From JBOHHM01 sp050725495 (GTDB lineage: Bacteria; Pseudomonadota; Gammaproteobacteria; Burkholderiales; Burkholderiaceae_C), in the NCBI GenBank assembly GCA_050725495.1, contig JBOHHM010000107.1, positions 1-14,673 on the forward strand: a stretch of 14,673 nucleotides of DNA, given 5' to 3'. The notes beneath the pieces are model-generated. The model was not told the origin of the DNA. It did no database searches and saw only the letters and a program-made list of their open reading frames with translations. A program made the position numbers and the translations under genes. The stretch's first letter is position 1. Each line of letters begins with the position of its first letter. Of this stretch, positions 7,694 through 14,204 are shown piece by piece.

Positions 7694-8560
7694 TCAACCC
7701 GCGTCGAGTTCGCGGTGGCGCTTGAGCGTCACCCATTGCTGTTCAAAGCTGCGCGCCAGCTCCTCCACCAGGAACACCGAGCGGTGCTGGCCGCCCGTGC
7801 AGCCAATGGCCACGGTGACGTAGCTGCGGTGGTCGCGCGCCAGCGCCGGCAGCCAGTGCAGCAGAAACCGTTCGATGTGGCCAAACATCTGGCCGACTTC
7901 GCCGTGCTGGCGCAGATAGGCGGCCACGGGTTCATCGCGCCCGCTCAGGGGCCGCAGTTCCGGCTCATAGTGGGGGTTGGGCAGCATGCGCACGTCAAAC
8001 ACATAGTCTGCGTCCAGCGGAATGCCGCGCTTGAAGGCGAACGATTCAAACACCAGGGTCAGCTGACTCGCTGGCGCTGAAACCAGCGACTTCACATAGG
8101 CCAGCAATTGGGACGAACGGGTGAAGCTGGTGTCGATGACATGGGCCTGCTCGCGCAGATCAGCCAGCAGTTCGCGTTCGAGCTCGATCGCTTCCACCAG
8201 CGCGCGGTGCTGGTCTTGGGCGTCGCTGCGTGACAAGGGATGCATGCGCCGGGTCTCCGAGTAGCGGCGCACCAGGGTGTCGGTGGTGGCGTCCAGAAAC
8301 AGCGGCTGGACCCTGATCCCCTGCTGGCGCAGCCCGCTCAACTGCTCGGGCACCAGGGGCAGCGAGGTGGCGCTGCGCACATCCATGGCGATCGCCACGC
8401 GCTTGGCGCGGTTTTGTTGTTTGAGCAGGGCCACAAAGGGCTGCAGCAGCTCGGGCGGCAGGTTGTCCACGCAGTAGTAACCCGCGTCTTCCAGCGCGTG
8501 CAAGGCCACGGACTTGCCCGAGCCCGACATGCCGGTAATGAGCACCAGCTCCAGGGTCAT
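7694..8560 (-). CDS. rapZ: RNase adapter protein / nucleotide-binding protein RapZ
   Basis: A 288-residue P-loop protein of the RapZ (YvcJ/YhbJ) family, full length. The Walker A motif is GMSGSGKS (10-17). Walker B-like LFLDATTDTLVRRYSETRR lies at about 87-105. The C-terminal domain, which in E. coli binds glucosamine 6-phosphate and RNA, has the signature GCTGGQHRSV (253-262). In enterobacteria RapZ guides RNase E to the small RNA GlmZ and so controls glmS. GlmZ is not known from betaproteobacteria, so the target here is open; the cell-envelope amino-sugar link is family knowledge. The ATG at 8560 has GGGAG at good distance. recN ends 19 bp upstream on the same strand, so co-transcription with recN is likely. 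Confidence 0.96.
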   Translation of the reverse strand: MTLELVLITGMSGSGKSVALHALEDAGYYCVDNLPPELLQPFVALLKQQNRAKRVAIAMDVRSATSLPLVPEQLSGLRQQGIRVQPLFLDATTDTLVRRYSETRRMHPLSRSDAQDQHRALVEAIELERELLADLREQAHVIDTSFTRSSQLLAYVKSLVSAPASQLTLVFESFAFKRGIPLDADYVFDVRMLPNPHYEPELRPLSGRDEPVAAYLRQHGEVGQMFGHIERFLLHWLPALARDHRSYVTVAIGCTGGQHRSVFLVEELARSFEQQWVTLKRHRELDAG

Positions 8561-8579
8561 GAGTGCTCCCGTGCGATGC

Positions 8580-10250
8580 TCACGGCTGGATCCCGCTTCG
8601 GGCCCGGCTGTCGGCGAGCATTTCCTTGGCGTGGGCCAGCGTGGCGCCCGACAAGCGCTCGCCGCCGAGCATGCGCGCGACTTCGCCCACCCGTGTCTCG
8701 TCCTGGACCAAGGTCACGGTGCTTGCCGTGCCCGCGCGGTTGCGCTGCTTGGAAACGACCAGGTGGTGGTCGGCACAGGCGGCCACCTGGGGCAGATGGG
8801 TGACGGCCAGCACCTGGCGGTCGCGGCCCAACTGCTTCATCAGGCGGCCCACGGTTTGCGCCACGGCGCCGCCGACGCCGGAGTCCACCTCGTCAAAAAT
8901 CAGGGTCTGCGCCGTGCCCAGCTGGCTGGTCGTGACCGCGATCGCCAGCGCGATGCGCGAGAGCTCACCGCCGGAGGCGACCTTGGCCACCGGGCGCGGC
9001 GTGCTGCCGCCATGTCCCGCGACCAGAAAGCTTACCTCCTCAAGCCCGCTTTGCGTGGGGTGCTCTGTTTTCTGTAGCGTCACCTCGAACGCTCCGCCTT
9101 GCATGCCCAGGCCCTGCATGGCCTGGGTGATCGCCTTGGCCAGCCGGGGGGCGGCCCGGCCGCGGGCCTGGCTCAGGCTGCGGGCCTCGGCCAGGTAGGC
9201 CTTGCCGGCCTGCTGCTCGGCGGCTTCCAGGGCGGCCAGGTCGGCGGCAGCATCCAGCCTTGCCAACTCTTCCCGCCAGGCCGCCAGCAGGCCCGGCAGC
9301 TCCGCCGGGGTGCGCTTGTAGCGCCGCGACAGCGACAGCCACAGCGACATGCGCTCGTCGAGCTCGGCCAGGCGCTGCGGGTCCAGCTCGGTCTTGCGCA
9401 GGTAGGCGTGAAGCGAATGCACGGCGTCGCCGGCCTGCGCCAGGCTGGATGCCAAAACCTCGCTCAATCCTTGAAAATCGGGTTCAAGGTGCTCCTGATT
9501 TTGCAGCGATTCCTGGGCCCGAGACAGTCCGGGCAGGGCCCCGGCTTCATCGTCTTCGAGGGCGCTGAGGGCCGCCTGGGCCGCGTCCAGCAAGGCCTGG
9601 GCGTGGGACAGCCGCGTGTGGTCGGCATTGAGCTCATCCCATTCTTGCTCGCCGGGTGCCAGCTTGTCGATCTCGCCGATTTGCCAGCTCAGGCGTTCAC
9701 GCTCGCGCTGCAGCGAATCCTGTGCTGAGCGCGCCTCGGCCAGGGTTTTCTGGGCCTCGCGCCATGCCTGCCAGAGTCTGCCAAGCGCGGCGCCGCTGAC
9801 ACCGGCATAGGCATCGAGCAGGCCGCGCACGGCGTCGGGGCGTGTGAGGCTTTGCCAGGCATGCTGGCCATGGATGTCGAGCAGCTGGTCGCCGAGCTCG
9901 CGCAGCTGGCTGGCTGTGGCCGGGCTGCCATTGATCCAGCCGCGGCTCTTGCCCTGGGCGTCGACCGTGCGGCGCAGCAGCAGCGTCTCGGACAGCTCAA
10001 AGCCGCCGTCCTGCAGCCAGTCGTGCAGCCCAGGGGCGCAGTCGAATTCGGCGCTGACCTCGGTGCGCGCGGCGCCTTCGCGCACCACGGCCGCGTCGGC
10101 GCGGGCGCCCAGTGCGAGCTGCAGGGCGTCAATCAGGATGGATTTGCCCGCTCCGGTCTCGCCCGTGAGGACGGTGAAGCCCGACGACAGATCGAGCTCG
10201 AGTTCGTGCACGATCACGAAATCGCGCAAGCTCATGCGTTTGAGGGCCAC
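8580..10250 (-). CDS. recN: DNA repair protein RecN (SMC-like ATPase)
   Basis: RecN is an SMC-like ATPase that acts early in recombinational repair of double-strand breaks. It has 556 residues, as expected. The N-terminal half contains MSLRDFVIVHELELDL (6-21) and Walker A GETGAGKS (30-37). A long coiled-coil-prone Ala/Leu/Glu/Arg-rich middle (about 150-370) follows. The C-terminal ATPase half has the ABC signature SGGELSRIALA (426-436), Walker B LIFDEVDSGVGG (450-461, Asp453/Glu454) and the switch His in VLAVTHLPQVA (480-490). It begins 2 bp after the nadK stop and ends 19 bp before rapZ, so the three genes probably form one transcript. I saw no LexA-type CTG-N10-CAG box directly upstream, but one inside nadK was not excluded base by base. 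Confidence 0.98.
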   Translation of the reverse strand: MALKRMSLRDFVIVHELELDLSSGFTVLTGETGAGKSILIDALQLALGARADAAVVREGAARTEVSAEFDCAPGLHDWLQDGGFELSETLLLRRTVDAQGKSRGWINGSPATASQLRELGDQLLDIHGQHAWQSLTRPDAVRGLLDAYAGVSGAALGRLWQAWREAQKTLAEARSAQDSLQRERERLSWQIGEIDKLAPGEQEWDELNADHTRLSHAQALLDAAQAALSALEDDEAGALPGLSRAQESLQNQEHLEPDFQGLSEVLASSLAQAGDAVHSLHAYLRKTELDPQRLAELDERMSLWLSLSRRYKRTPAELPGLLAAWREELARLDAAADLAALEAAEQQAGKAYLAEARSLSQARGRAAPRLAKAITQAMQGLGMQGGAFEVTLQKTEHPTQSGLEEVSFLVAGHGGSTPRPVAKVASGGELSRIALAIAVTTSQLGTAQTLIFDEVDSGVGGAVAQTVGRLMKQLGRDRQVLAVTHLPQVAACADHHLVVSKQRNRAGTASTVTLVQDETRVGEVARMLGGERLSGATLAHAKEMLADSRARSGIQP

Positions 10251-10252
10251 GT

Positions 10253-11149
10253 TCAGGAGCCTCCTTCGTACCAGTGCAGCTTTTTGCGCAGCGTGTCGAA
10301 GTAGCTCCAGCCCTTGGGATGCAGAAAGCGCACGCCGTGCTGCGAGCGCCGCACGATGATGCGGTCACCATGCAGCAGCGAGGCCAGCGACTGCATGTCG
10401 AAATTAGCGCTGGCATCACGGCCCGCTACCATTTCGATAGCAATCTCCGCAACATCTGCAAGGACAATGGGGCGGTTCGACAAGGTGTGAGGGGCGATGG
10501 GCACCAGCACCCAGCCCGGAATCGAGGGGTGCAGCAGCGGCCCGCCGGCCGACAGCGCATAGGCCGTGGAGCCGGTCGGCGAGGCAATGATCAGGCCGTC
10601 GGCGCGCTGGTTGGCGACGAAATGACCGTCGACCTCCACGCGCAACTCCACCATGCCCGAGGTGGCGCCACGGTTGACCACCACGTCGTTCATGGCCAGG
10701 GCATCGAACACGCAATGGCCGTCGCGCATCACCTTGGCGTGCATCAGCCTGCGGTGGTCTTCCTCGTACTCGCCGCGCAGCATGGGGGTGAGCGTGGCGC
10801 GGTAGTTCTCCAGCGGAATGTCGGTGACGAAGCCCAGCCGGCCCTGGTTGATGCCGATCAGCGGCACGCCATGGCGGGCCAGTTGCCGTCCTATGCCCAG
10901 CATCGTGCCGTCACCGCCGACCACCAGGCCGAGGTCGCATTGGGCACCGATGGCGGCCACATCGAGCGCCTGGTAGTGGCTCAGGCCGGTATTGGCCGCC
11001 GTTTCCCGCTCCAGCGCCACATCGCAGCCCTGCTGGCCCAGAAAATGGGCGATATCGTCCAGCACCTGGCGCGACGAATCAGCCCGGGTGCCAGACACGG
11101 GCGTCTGGTACTTGCCGATCAGCGCCACATGGCGGAATTTCGATTTCAT
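10253..11149 (-). CDS. nadK: NAD kinase
   Basis: It phosphorylates NAD to NADP with ATP (or polyphosphate) in the cytosol. From ATG at 11149 it has 298 residues, typical for the family. The GGDGT motif at 78-82 carries the catalytic Asp80. The conserved Asn-Asp pair is in AMNDVVVNRG (154-155), and the glycine/threonine-rich PTGSTAYALSAGGP is at 191-204. An in-frame TTG at 11155 could extend the product by two residues, but the ATG is the better start and gives the family's usual MKSKF-type opening. No Shine-Dalgarno is visible. The gene diverges from hrcA with only 28 bp between start codons and leads recN and rapZ. Codons 237-242 overlap a 17-bp palindrome. Confidence 0.97.
   Translation of the reverse strand: MKSKFRHVALIGKYQTPVSGTRADSSRQVLDDIAHFLGQQGCDVALERETAANTGLSHYQALDVAAIGAQCDLGLVVGGDGTMLGIGRQLARHGVPLIGINQGRLGFVTDIPLENYRATLTPMLRGEYEEDHRRLMHAKVMRDGHCVFDALAMNDVVVNRGATSGMVELRVEVDGHFVANQRADGLIIASPTGSTAYALSAGGPLLHPSIPGWVLVPIAPHTLSNRPIVLADVAEIAIEMVAGRDASANFDMQSLASLLHGDRIIVRRSQHGVRFLHPKGWSYFDTLRKKLHWYEGGS
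10425..10441. repeat. 17-bp imperfect palindrome related to the lolB copy, inside nadK
   Basis: GCTACCATTTCGATAGC has GCTAC/ATAGC arms (one mismatch against perfect) around 7 nt, with the same length and arm layout as the element at 1992. It lies within nadK codons 237-242 (A-I-E-M-V-A). It could be a diverged member of the same family or chance; with arms this short the evidence is modest. Confidence 0.35.
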
Positions 11150-11177
11150 GGACAAATTACATCATTAAAATGGTTTC

Positions 11178-12182
11178 ATGCTCGATGATCGTGCGAAGTT
11201 GTTGTTGAAAGCGCTGGTCGAGCGCTACATCGCCGAAGGCCAGCCCGTGGGCTCGCGCACCTTGTCCAGGGCCTCGGGACTGGACGTGTCGCCCGCGACC
11301 ATTCGCAACGTGATGTCCGACCTGGAAGAGCTGGGCTTGATCGCCAGCCCCCACACCTCGGCCGGGCGCATTCCCACCGCGCGCGGCTACCGCCTGTTCG
11401 TGGACACCATGCTCACCGCGCAGCGCGAGCAGCTGCCCACGCCGAGCCTGGCACCCGAGCAGCCCCAGAAGGTCATCGCGAACGCGGCCCACCTGCTGTC
11501 CAGCCTCTCGCAGTTTGTCGGGGTGGTGATGGCGCCGCGCCGTACTTCCGTGTTTCGCCACATCGAGTTCCTGCGGCTGTCCGACCGGCGTTTTCTGGTC
11601 ATCATCGTCTCGCCCGATGGCGACGTGCAAAACCGTGTGATGTTCACCGAGGCCGATTACTCGCAGTCGCAACTGATCGAGGCGGCCAACTTCCTGAATG
11701 CGCACTACGCCGGCCTGGCCATCGAGCAGGTGCGCGAGCGGCTCAAGCACGAGGTGGAAACGCTGCGCGGCGAGATCGCCACGCTGATGCAGGCCGCGGT
11801 CAACGTCAGCTCCGAGGCGCTGTCCGAGGCGCAGGACGAGGTCGTGATCTCCGGTGAGCGCAACCTGCTGGCCGTCAGTGATTTTTCCAGCGACATGAGC
11901 CACCTGCGCCGGGCCTTCGAGCTGTTCGAGCAGAAAACCCAGCTCATGCGCCTGCTCGACATCTCCAGCCAGGCCGAGGGCGTGCGCATCTACATCGGCG
12001 GTGAAAGCCAGGTCGTGCCCTTTGAAGACCTGTCGATCGTGAGTGCCCCCTACGAGGTCGACGGCCAGATCGTGGGCACCCTGGGCGTCATCGGCCCGAC
12101 CCGCATGCCCTACGACCGCATGATCCAGATCGTGGATATCACCTCCAAGCTGGTGAGCAATGCGCTGAGTCACCACAAGTAG
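11178..12182 (+). CDS. hrcA: Heat-inducible transcription repressor HrcA
   Basis: HrcA represses chaperone genes by binding the CIRCE operator (TTAGCACTC-N9-GAGTGCTAA), with activity tuned by GroEL. It has 334 residues, full length. The N-terminal winged helix (about 1-75) includes GQPVGSRTLSRASGLDVSPA and IRNVMSDLEELGLI, followed by SPHTSAGRIPTARGYRLFVD, the most conserved HrcA segment. The GAF-like dimerisation domain follows, with GLAIEQVRERL and a C-terminal YIGGES and PTRMPYDRMI region. No CIRCE copy and no chaperone gene is in this window, so its targets are elsewhere. The start at 11178 is the family start but lacks a Shine-Dalgarno sequence. TAAAAT at 11166-11171 could be a -10 for a nearly leaderless transcript. 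It diverges from nadK. Confidence 0.97.
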   Translation: MLDDRAKLLLKALVERYIAEGQPVGSRTLSRASGLDVSPATIRNVMSDLEELGLIASPHTSAGRIPTARGYRLFVDTMLTAQREQLPTPSLAPEQPQKVIANAAHLLSSLSQFVGVVMAPRRTSVFRHIEFLRLSDRRFLVIIVSPDGDVQNRVMFTEADYSQSQLIEAANFLNAHYAGLAIEQVRERLKHEVETLRGEIATLMQAAVNVSSEALSEAQDEVVISGERNLLAVSDFSSDMSHLRRAFELFEQKTQLMRLLDISSQAEGVRIYIGGESQVVPFEDLSIVSAPYEVDGQIVGTLGVIGPTRMPYDRMIQIVDITSKLVSNALSHHK

Positions 12183-12187
12183 CCTCT

Positions 12188-12193
12188 TACAAT
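12188..12193 (+). promoter_or_regulatory. -10 box for the CAT-anticodon tRNA
   Basis: TACAAT starts 6 nt after the hrcA stop codon and ends 13 bp before the tRNA 5' end, the spacing expected for a tRNA promoter. No good -35 box is seen within hrcA at 16-18 bp. The tRNA therefore probably has its own promoter rather than depending on hrcA. Confidence 0.5.
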
Positions 12194-12206
12194 CAGGGCT
12201 TCGGTT

Positions 12207-12283
12207 GGGGCGTTAGCTCAGTTGGTTAGAGCAGAGGACTCATAATCCTTTGGTCGTTGGTTCAAGTCCAACACGCCCTACCA
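12207..12283 (+). tRNA. tRNA with CAT anticodon (Met elongator, or Ile2 with lysidine)
   Basis: A 77-nt cloverleaf with encoded CCA. The acceptor GGGGCGT pairs with ACGCCCT, leaving a G1-U72 wobble as the first pair. The D-arm is GCTC/GAGC, the anticodon loop is CTCATAA, the T-loop TTCAAGT and the discriminator A. It lacks the three consecutive G-C pairs in the anticodon stem that mark initiator tRNA. A CAT anticodon is shared by elongator Met and by Ile2, whose C34 is converted to lysidine by TilS. The TTGGTCG variable region and TTCAAGTCC T-loop resemble E. coli ileX, whereas automatic annotation would usually say Met. The identity is left open. Confidence 0.93.
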
Positions 12284-12346
12284 GATGATTTTGGAAATCA
12301 ATTGCGAGTTTTGCCGACGCTGGCCAATTGGCTGCCAATAGCGTGC

Positions 12347-12352
12347 TACAAT
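12347..12352 (+). promoter_or_regulatory. Extended -10 promoter for tRNA-Arg
   Basis: TGCTACAAT (12345-12353 region) gives an extended -10 whose hexamer TACAAT ends 10 bp before the tRNA 5' end. No -35 match stands at the right distance. A 10-bp palindrome GCCAATTGGC at 12323-12332, followed by another GCCAAT, lies where a -35 or a regulator would sit. Confidence 0.5.
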
Positions 12353-12362
12353 GCAAAGCTTA

Positions 12363-12439
12363 GCGGCTGTAGCTCAGCTGGATAGAGTACTTGGCTACGA
12401 ACCAAGGGGTCGTGGGTTCGATTCCTGCCAGCCGCGCCA
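12363..12439 (+). tRNA. tRNA-Arg (anticodon ACG)
   Basis: A 77-nt cloverleaf with encoded CCA. The acceptor GCGGCTG pairs with CAGCCGC, the D-arm is GCTC/GAGT, the anticodon stem-loop TTGG-CTACGAA-CCAA has anticodon ACG (read as inosine-CG after deamination), the T-loop is TTCGATT and the discriminator G. The T-stem contains two G-U wobbles. It is the last conserved chromosomal gene before the accessory region, so it could be an integration target. I found no second copy of its 3' end downstream within the window. Confidence 0.95.
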
Positions 12440-12449
12440 TATGAATCAA

Positions 12450-12486
12450 GGACTTGCGCCAGAAATGGCGTAAGTTCTTTTTTTTT
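12450..12486 (+). terminator. Rho-independent terminator after tRNA-Arg
   Basis: An 11-bp stem, GGACTTGCGCC pairing with GGCGTAAGTTC (two G-T pairs), encloses a 6-nt loop and is followed directly by nine T residues. It begins 11 nt after the tRNA CCA end and is a textbook intrinsic terminator. Confidence 0.9.
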
Positions 12487-12720
12487 GTTCTTGGGGACTT
12501 TTGGGGGACTGGGCAGAGTTTGGATGCCTATCTCGGCACGGCATCTGGGGCCCGCATCATCCTCGCCAAGTCGGCTGGTCAGTCAACGGCAGTGCGATTC
12601 CGTTGTGAACGGCTGCGCCGCCGGCTTGTTGGCACAATGTCCAGGACGCGGGAATAGCGCGGCAAGGGCTACTTAGACGAAACCATCCCTATGTGCTTTC
12701 TGAGGTCGCCGCGAGCGGCT
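12487..12720. other. Gene-poor junction between conserved chromosome and accessory DNA
   Basis: No convincing gene lies here. Next to the terminator is a G-rich direct repeat (GGGGAC and GGGGGAC, 12495-12511). The rest is moderately GC-rich and carries only short open frames, one of which begins inside the terminator stem. A small hairpin, GCCGC-GA-GCGGC at 12708-12719, lies just beyond the stop of the minus-strand ORF but has only a 2-nt loop and no T tract. The tract marks where orientation and gene content change. Confidence 0.5.
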
Positions 12721-13185
12721 TCAAGCAGGCCGGAAACGCAATGAGTGCATGAGGGTCGCCGTCTGCCAGTGGCTGTTCTTGCTATGAGCCAGGCAGGCCA
12801 AAGTAGAGCGCACCATGAAGCGCACCTGGTCGAGCGCACCAGTCGGCTCGGGAGTGTTTTCAAATCCAAGCTGACGGATGACGTCCACGCTGGTGCACGC
12901 CGGCACCGCGCCGTCATCGAGCGCCTGCCAGTGGCCGAGGGTTTGGGCATCGGACTGAAGCGACAGGACCATGCGCGACAGCAGCGAGTCTTGCATGATC
13001 CAGTGCGTCGCGTCGGACTCGCCCTCATCGCGGGCGCCGTCTCGGCCAGCATGCCGCAGGTCTGGGTTGAGATCCAGCGCCGACAGCCGAAAGCCGCAGC
13101 GCCAGTCGGGCGTGGTTGAGAAAAGCGCCGGGCCCTCGAATTGAGTGGCCGGCGACGAATGGGTGGAGTAGGTTTCGTTTTTCAT
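12721..13185 (-). CDS. Unrecognised 154-residue protein downstream of parR-like gene
   Basis: I do not recognise this protein. It is soluble-looking, with no signal peptide or membrane segment. It contains GFRLSALDLNPDLRHAGRDG (about 31-50), DATHWIMQDSLLSRMVLSLQ (about 58-77), a GHWQALDDG segment, and a C-terminal half with FMVRSTLACLAHSKNSHWQ. The ATG at 13185 was chosen over the GTG at 13194 because AGGTGG lies 5 nt before it. It follows the ParR-like gene by 53 bp on the same strand and is likely the third gene of that unit. A competing minus-strand frame (12669-13052) overlaps it and has Arg/Ser/Cys-rich composition typical of a shadow. A plasmid or integrative-element accessory function is inferred from position only. 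Confidence 0.6.
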   Translation of the reverse strand: MKNETYSTHSSPATQFEGPALFSTTPDWRCGFRLSALDLNPDLRHAGRDGARDEGESDATHWIMQDSLLSRMVLSLQSDAQTLGHWQALDDGAVPACTSVDVIRQLGFENTPEPTGALDQVRFMVRSTLACLAHSKNSHWQTATLMHSLRFRPA

Positions 13186-13195
13186 GAAAACCACC

Positions 13196-13207
13196 TTCTC
13201 ATGAGAA
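13196..13207. promoter_or_regulatory. 12-bp perfect palindrome next to the ribosome-binding site of the 154-residue ORF
   Basis: TTCTCATGAGAA is a perfect 12-bp palindrome. On the minus strand its end runs into AGAAGGTGG, the ribosome-binding region of the gene starting at 13185. It could be an operator or simply chance. No known regulator is suggested. Confidence 0.3.
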
Positions 13208-13238
13208 CGTTGCTTGTCAAGCCCATATCGAGCGAGCT

Positions 13239-13574
13239 TCAGTTGTATTCAAAAGCATCCATATCCCCAACGCCGATGCCGAACGCGGCCAATCCTCCTT
13301 CGACTGGATCGGCAGGATCGTTGTGTGGGTGCCCTGCGTTGTCTGTAGCCGGGGCGAGCACCGTCATGGTTTGAGTTTGGTTTGGGACATGCCCCGATCC
13401 TTGGGCATTGCCGGTTTGTCCCGTGACATCCCATACGCCACGTACCACCAGGGCAGTTAGGACCGAGGCGAGATCCTTGGGGTCAAACGACTCAAGGTAG
13501 GACACCACCTCCGGATGGGCGACACGCAGAAACTTCAGCCGGGGTCGGATGATCAGATTGCCGGGCGCTGCCAT
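13239..13574 (-). CDS. Small ParR/StbB-like (ribbon-helix-helix) partner of ParM, tentative
   Basis: A 111-residue protein from ATG at 13574, where GAGG lies upstream. A GTG at 13586 overlapping the parM TGA (GTGA) is an alternative that would add four residues. The N-terminal third reads as a beta strand (IIRPRLKFLRV) followed by two helices (PEVVSYLESF and PKDLASVLTALVVRGV), the order of a ribbon-helix-helix DNA-binding domain. The remainder is Gly/Pro/Asp/Thr-rich and probably disordered, as in ParR-type adaptors whose tail contacts the ParM filament. In type II segregation operons such an adaptor is encoded directly after the actin ATPase and binds the centromere. The assignment rests on position and predicted fold; I do not see clear sequence identity to a named family. 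Confidence 0.55.
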   Translation of the reverse strand: MAAPGNLIIRPRLKFLRVAHPEVVSYLESFDPKDLASVLTALVVRGVWDVTGQTGNAQGSGHVPNQTQTMTVLAPATDNAGHPHNDPADPVEGGLAAFGIGVGDMDAFEYN

Positions 13575-13582
13575 CTCGTGCC

Positions 13583-13912
13583 TCACTGACGGCGGGCCTG
13601 AAACTCGCCCAGAACACGAAAGCCGCGAACATTTGAGGCAACCGGTTCAGGGTCGATTTCCAGTAGGTGCAGGTACTTGGGCAGGGCCTCGGACAACGCC
13701 TTGTGCATCAGCTTGGCGCCACCGCCAGTGACCAGGATCTGGTCGATGTTGTCCAGCGAACCGACGGACTTGCGCATCTGCTCGATCACGTCCTGCAGCA
13801 CGCGCTTGACCACGCCATCGAACTTGCTCATGGGATGAGCAATCCCGCTGATCATGACCGACTCGGCACCGTCGCGTAGCGCCTTGTCCACGCGAGCCAT
13901 GATCTCCGCGTC
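13583..13912 (-). pseudogene. parM: 3' fragment of ParM/StbA-type actin-like segregation ATPase
   Basis: About 110 C-terminal residues of an actin-fold ATPase. The diagnostic segment is QILVTGGGAKLM, the adenosine/phosphate-2 loop of the actin superfamily, followed by a C-terminal NVRGFRVLGEF that matches the end of ParM/StbA proteins. Intact ParM is about 320-350 residues, so roughly two thirds is missing. Homology stops where an IS66-like terminus (GTAAGCGG, from 13913) begins. The frame happens to remain open into the IS, and ATG at 13900 could in principle start a short product. ParM filaments push sister plasmids apart; without its nucleotide-binding N-terminus this fragment cannot be active. 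The ParR-like gene overlaps or follows at once, confirming the operon order. Confidence 0.75.
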
Positions 13913-14180
13913 GTAAGCGGTAAGCCGACGGCGTCCTTGCTTACGCAGCGGTCTTGTGCAAATCCGAGCGCAGCGGCTTGTCGGCGAAGTTGTGCTTCCA
14001 CAGCCGCGGCGTGAGATCGACCACGCGGGCCGCTGGATGTTCTGCCACGCGCTGCAGCACGTCCACCAGATAGGTGTACGGGTCGATGCCGTGTAGCCGG
14101 CAGGTCACGATCAAGCTCTGCACGATGCCCGCATGCTTGGCGCCGACCTCGGTCCAGCAGAATAACCAATTCTTCCTGTC
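13913..14180 (-). mobile_element. IS66-family insertion sequence remnant (one terminus plus end of transposase)
   Basis: The end at 13913 reads GTAAGCGGTAAGCCGACGGC, matching the GTAAGC-type terminal inverted repeats of IS66 elements. The transposase C-terminus lies directly inside it. The element breaks off at about 14177-14180, where a different mobile element begins, so its other end and the rest of its genes are absent. Because the left half of the IS is missing, the 8-bp target duplication usual for IS66 cannot be tested here. Confidence 0.8.
13941..14177 (-). pseudogene. tnpC: C-terminal fragment of IS66 transposase (TnpC)
   Basis: About 78 residues of the DDE transposase tail. They include RKNWLFCWTEVGAKHAGIVQ, SLIVTCRLHGIDPYTYLVDV and LQRVAEHPAARV, then LTPRLWKHNFADKPLRSDL, the conserved C-terminal block of IS66 TnpC proteins. 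They end at TAA (13941-13943). The full protein is about 500 residues. The upstream frame loses IS66 similarity just before RKNW, where the family normally has Gly, at the edge of the palindrome at 14173. It lacks the catalytic DDE residues and is inactive. Confidence 0.85.
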
Positions 14181-14204
14181 ATGGAAATATGTGCATGACA
14201 GGAA
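14173..14204. repeat. Palindromic recombination-site-like sequence (11-10-11 bp)
   Basis: TTCCTGTCATG and its exact inverse CATGACAGGAA flank a 10-nt AT-rich spacer (14184-14193). The outer five bases of the left arm lie in the IS66 transposase sequence. The right arm belongs to the next element. The layout is like the core sites of tyrosine recombinases (paired ~11-bp arms around a short spacer), and a tyrosine-recombinase gene fragment lies about 100 bp away. Function is inferred. Confidence 0.55.

Noticed and set aside
11100..11200. Possible CIRCE operator near hrcA
   Set aside because: No TTAGCACTC or GAGTGCTAA half-site is present; only short ATGAT/ATCAT inverted bits remain.
12454..12657. 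Short plus-strand open frame after tRNA-Arg
   Set aside because: It starts inside the terminator stem and reads the T tract as a run of Phe; no ribosome-binding site.
12708..12719. Hairpin GCCGC-GA-GCGGC after the 154-residue ORF
   Set aside because: A 2-nt loop and no following T tract on the minus strand; not a credible intrinsic terminator.
12669..13052. Minus-strand open frame overlapping the 154-residue ORF
   Set aside because: Arg/Ser/Cys-rich composition and no ribosome-binding site; the overlapping frame with AGGTGG upstream has protein-like composition.
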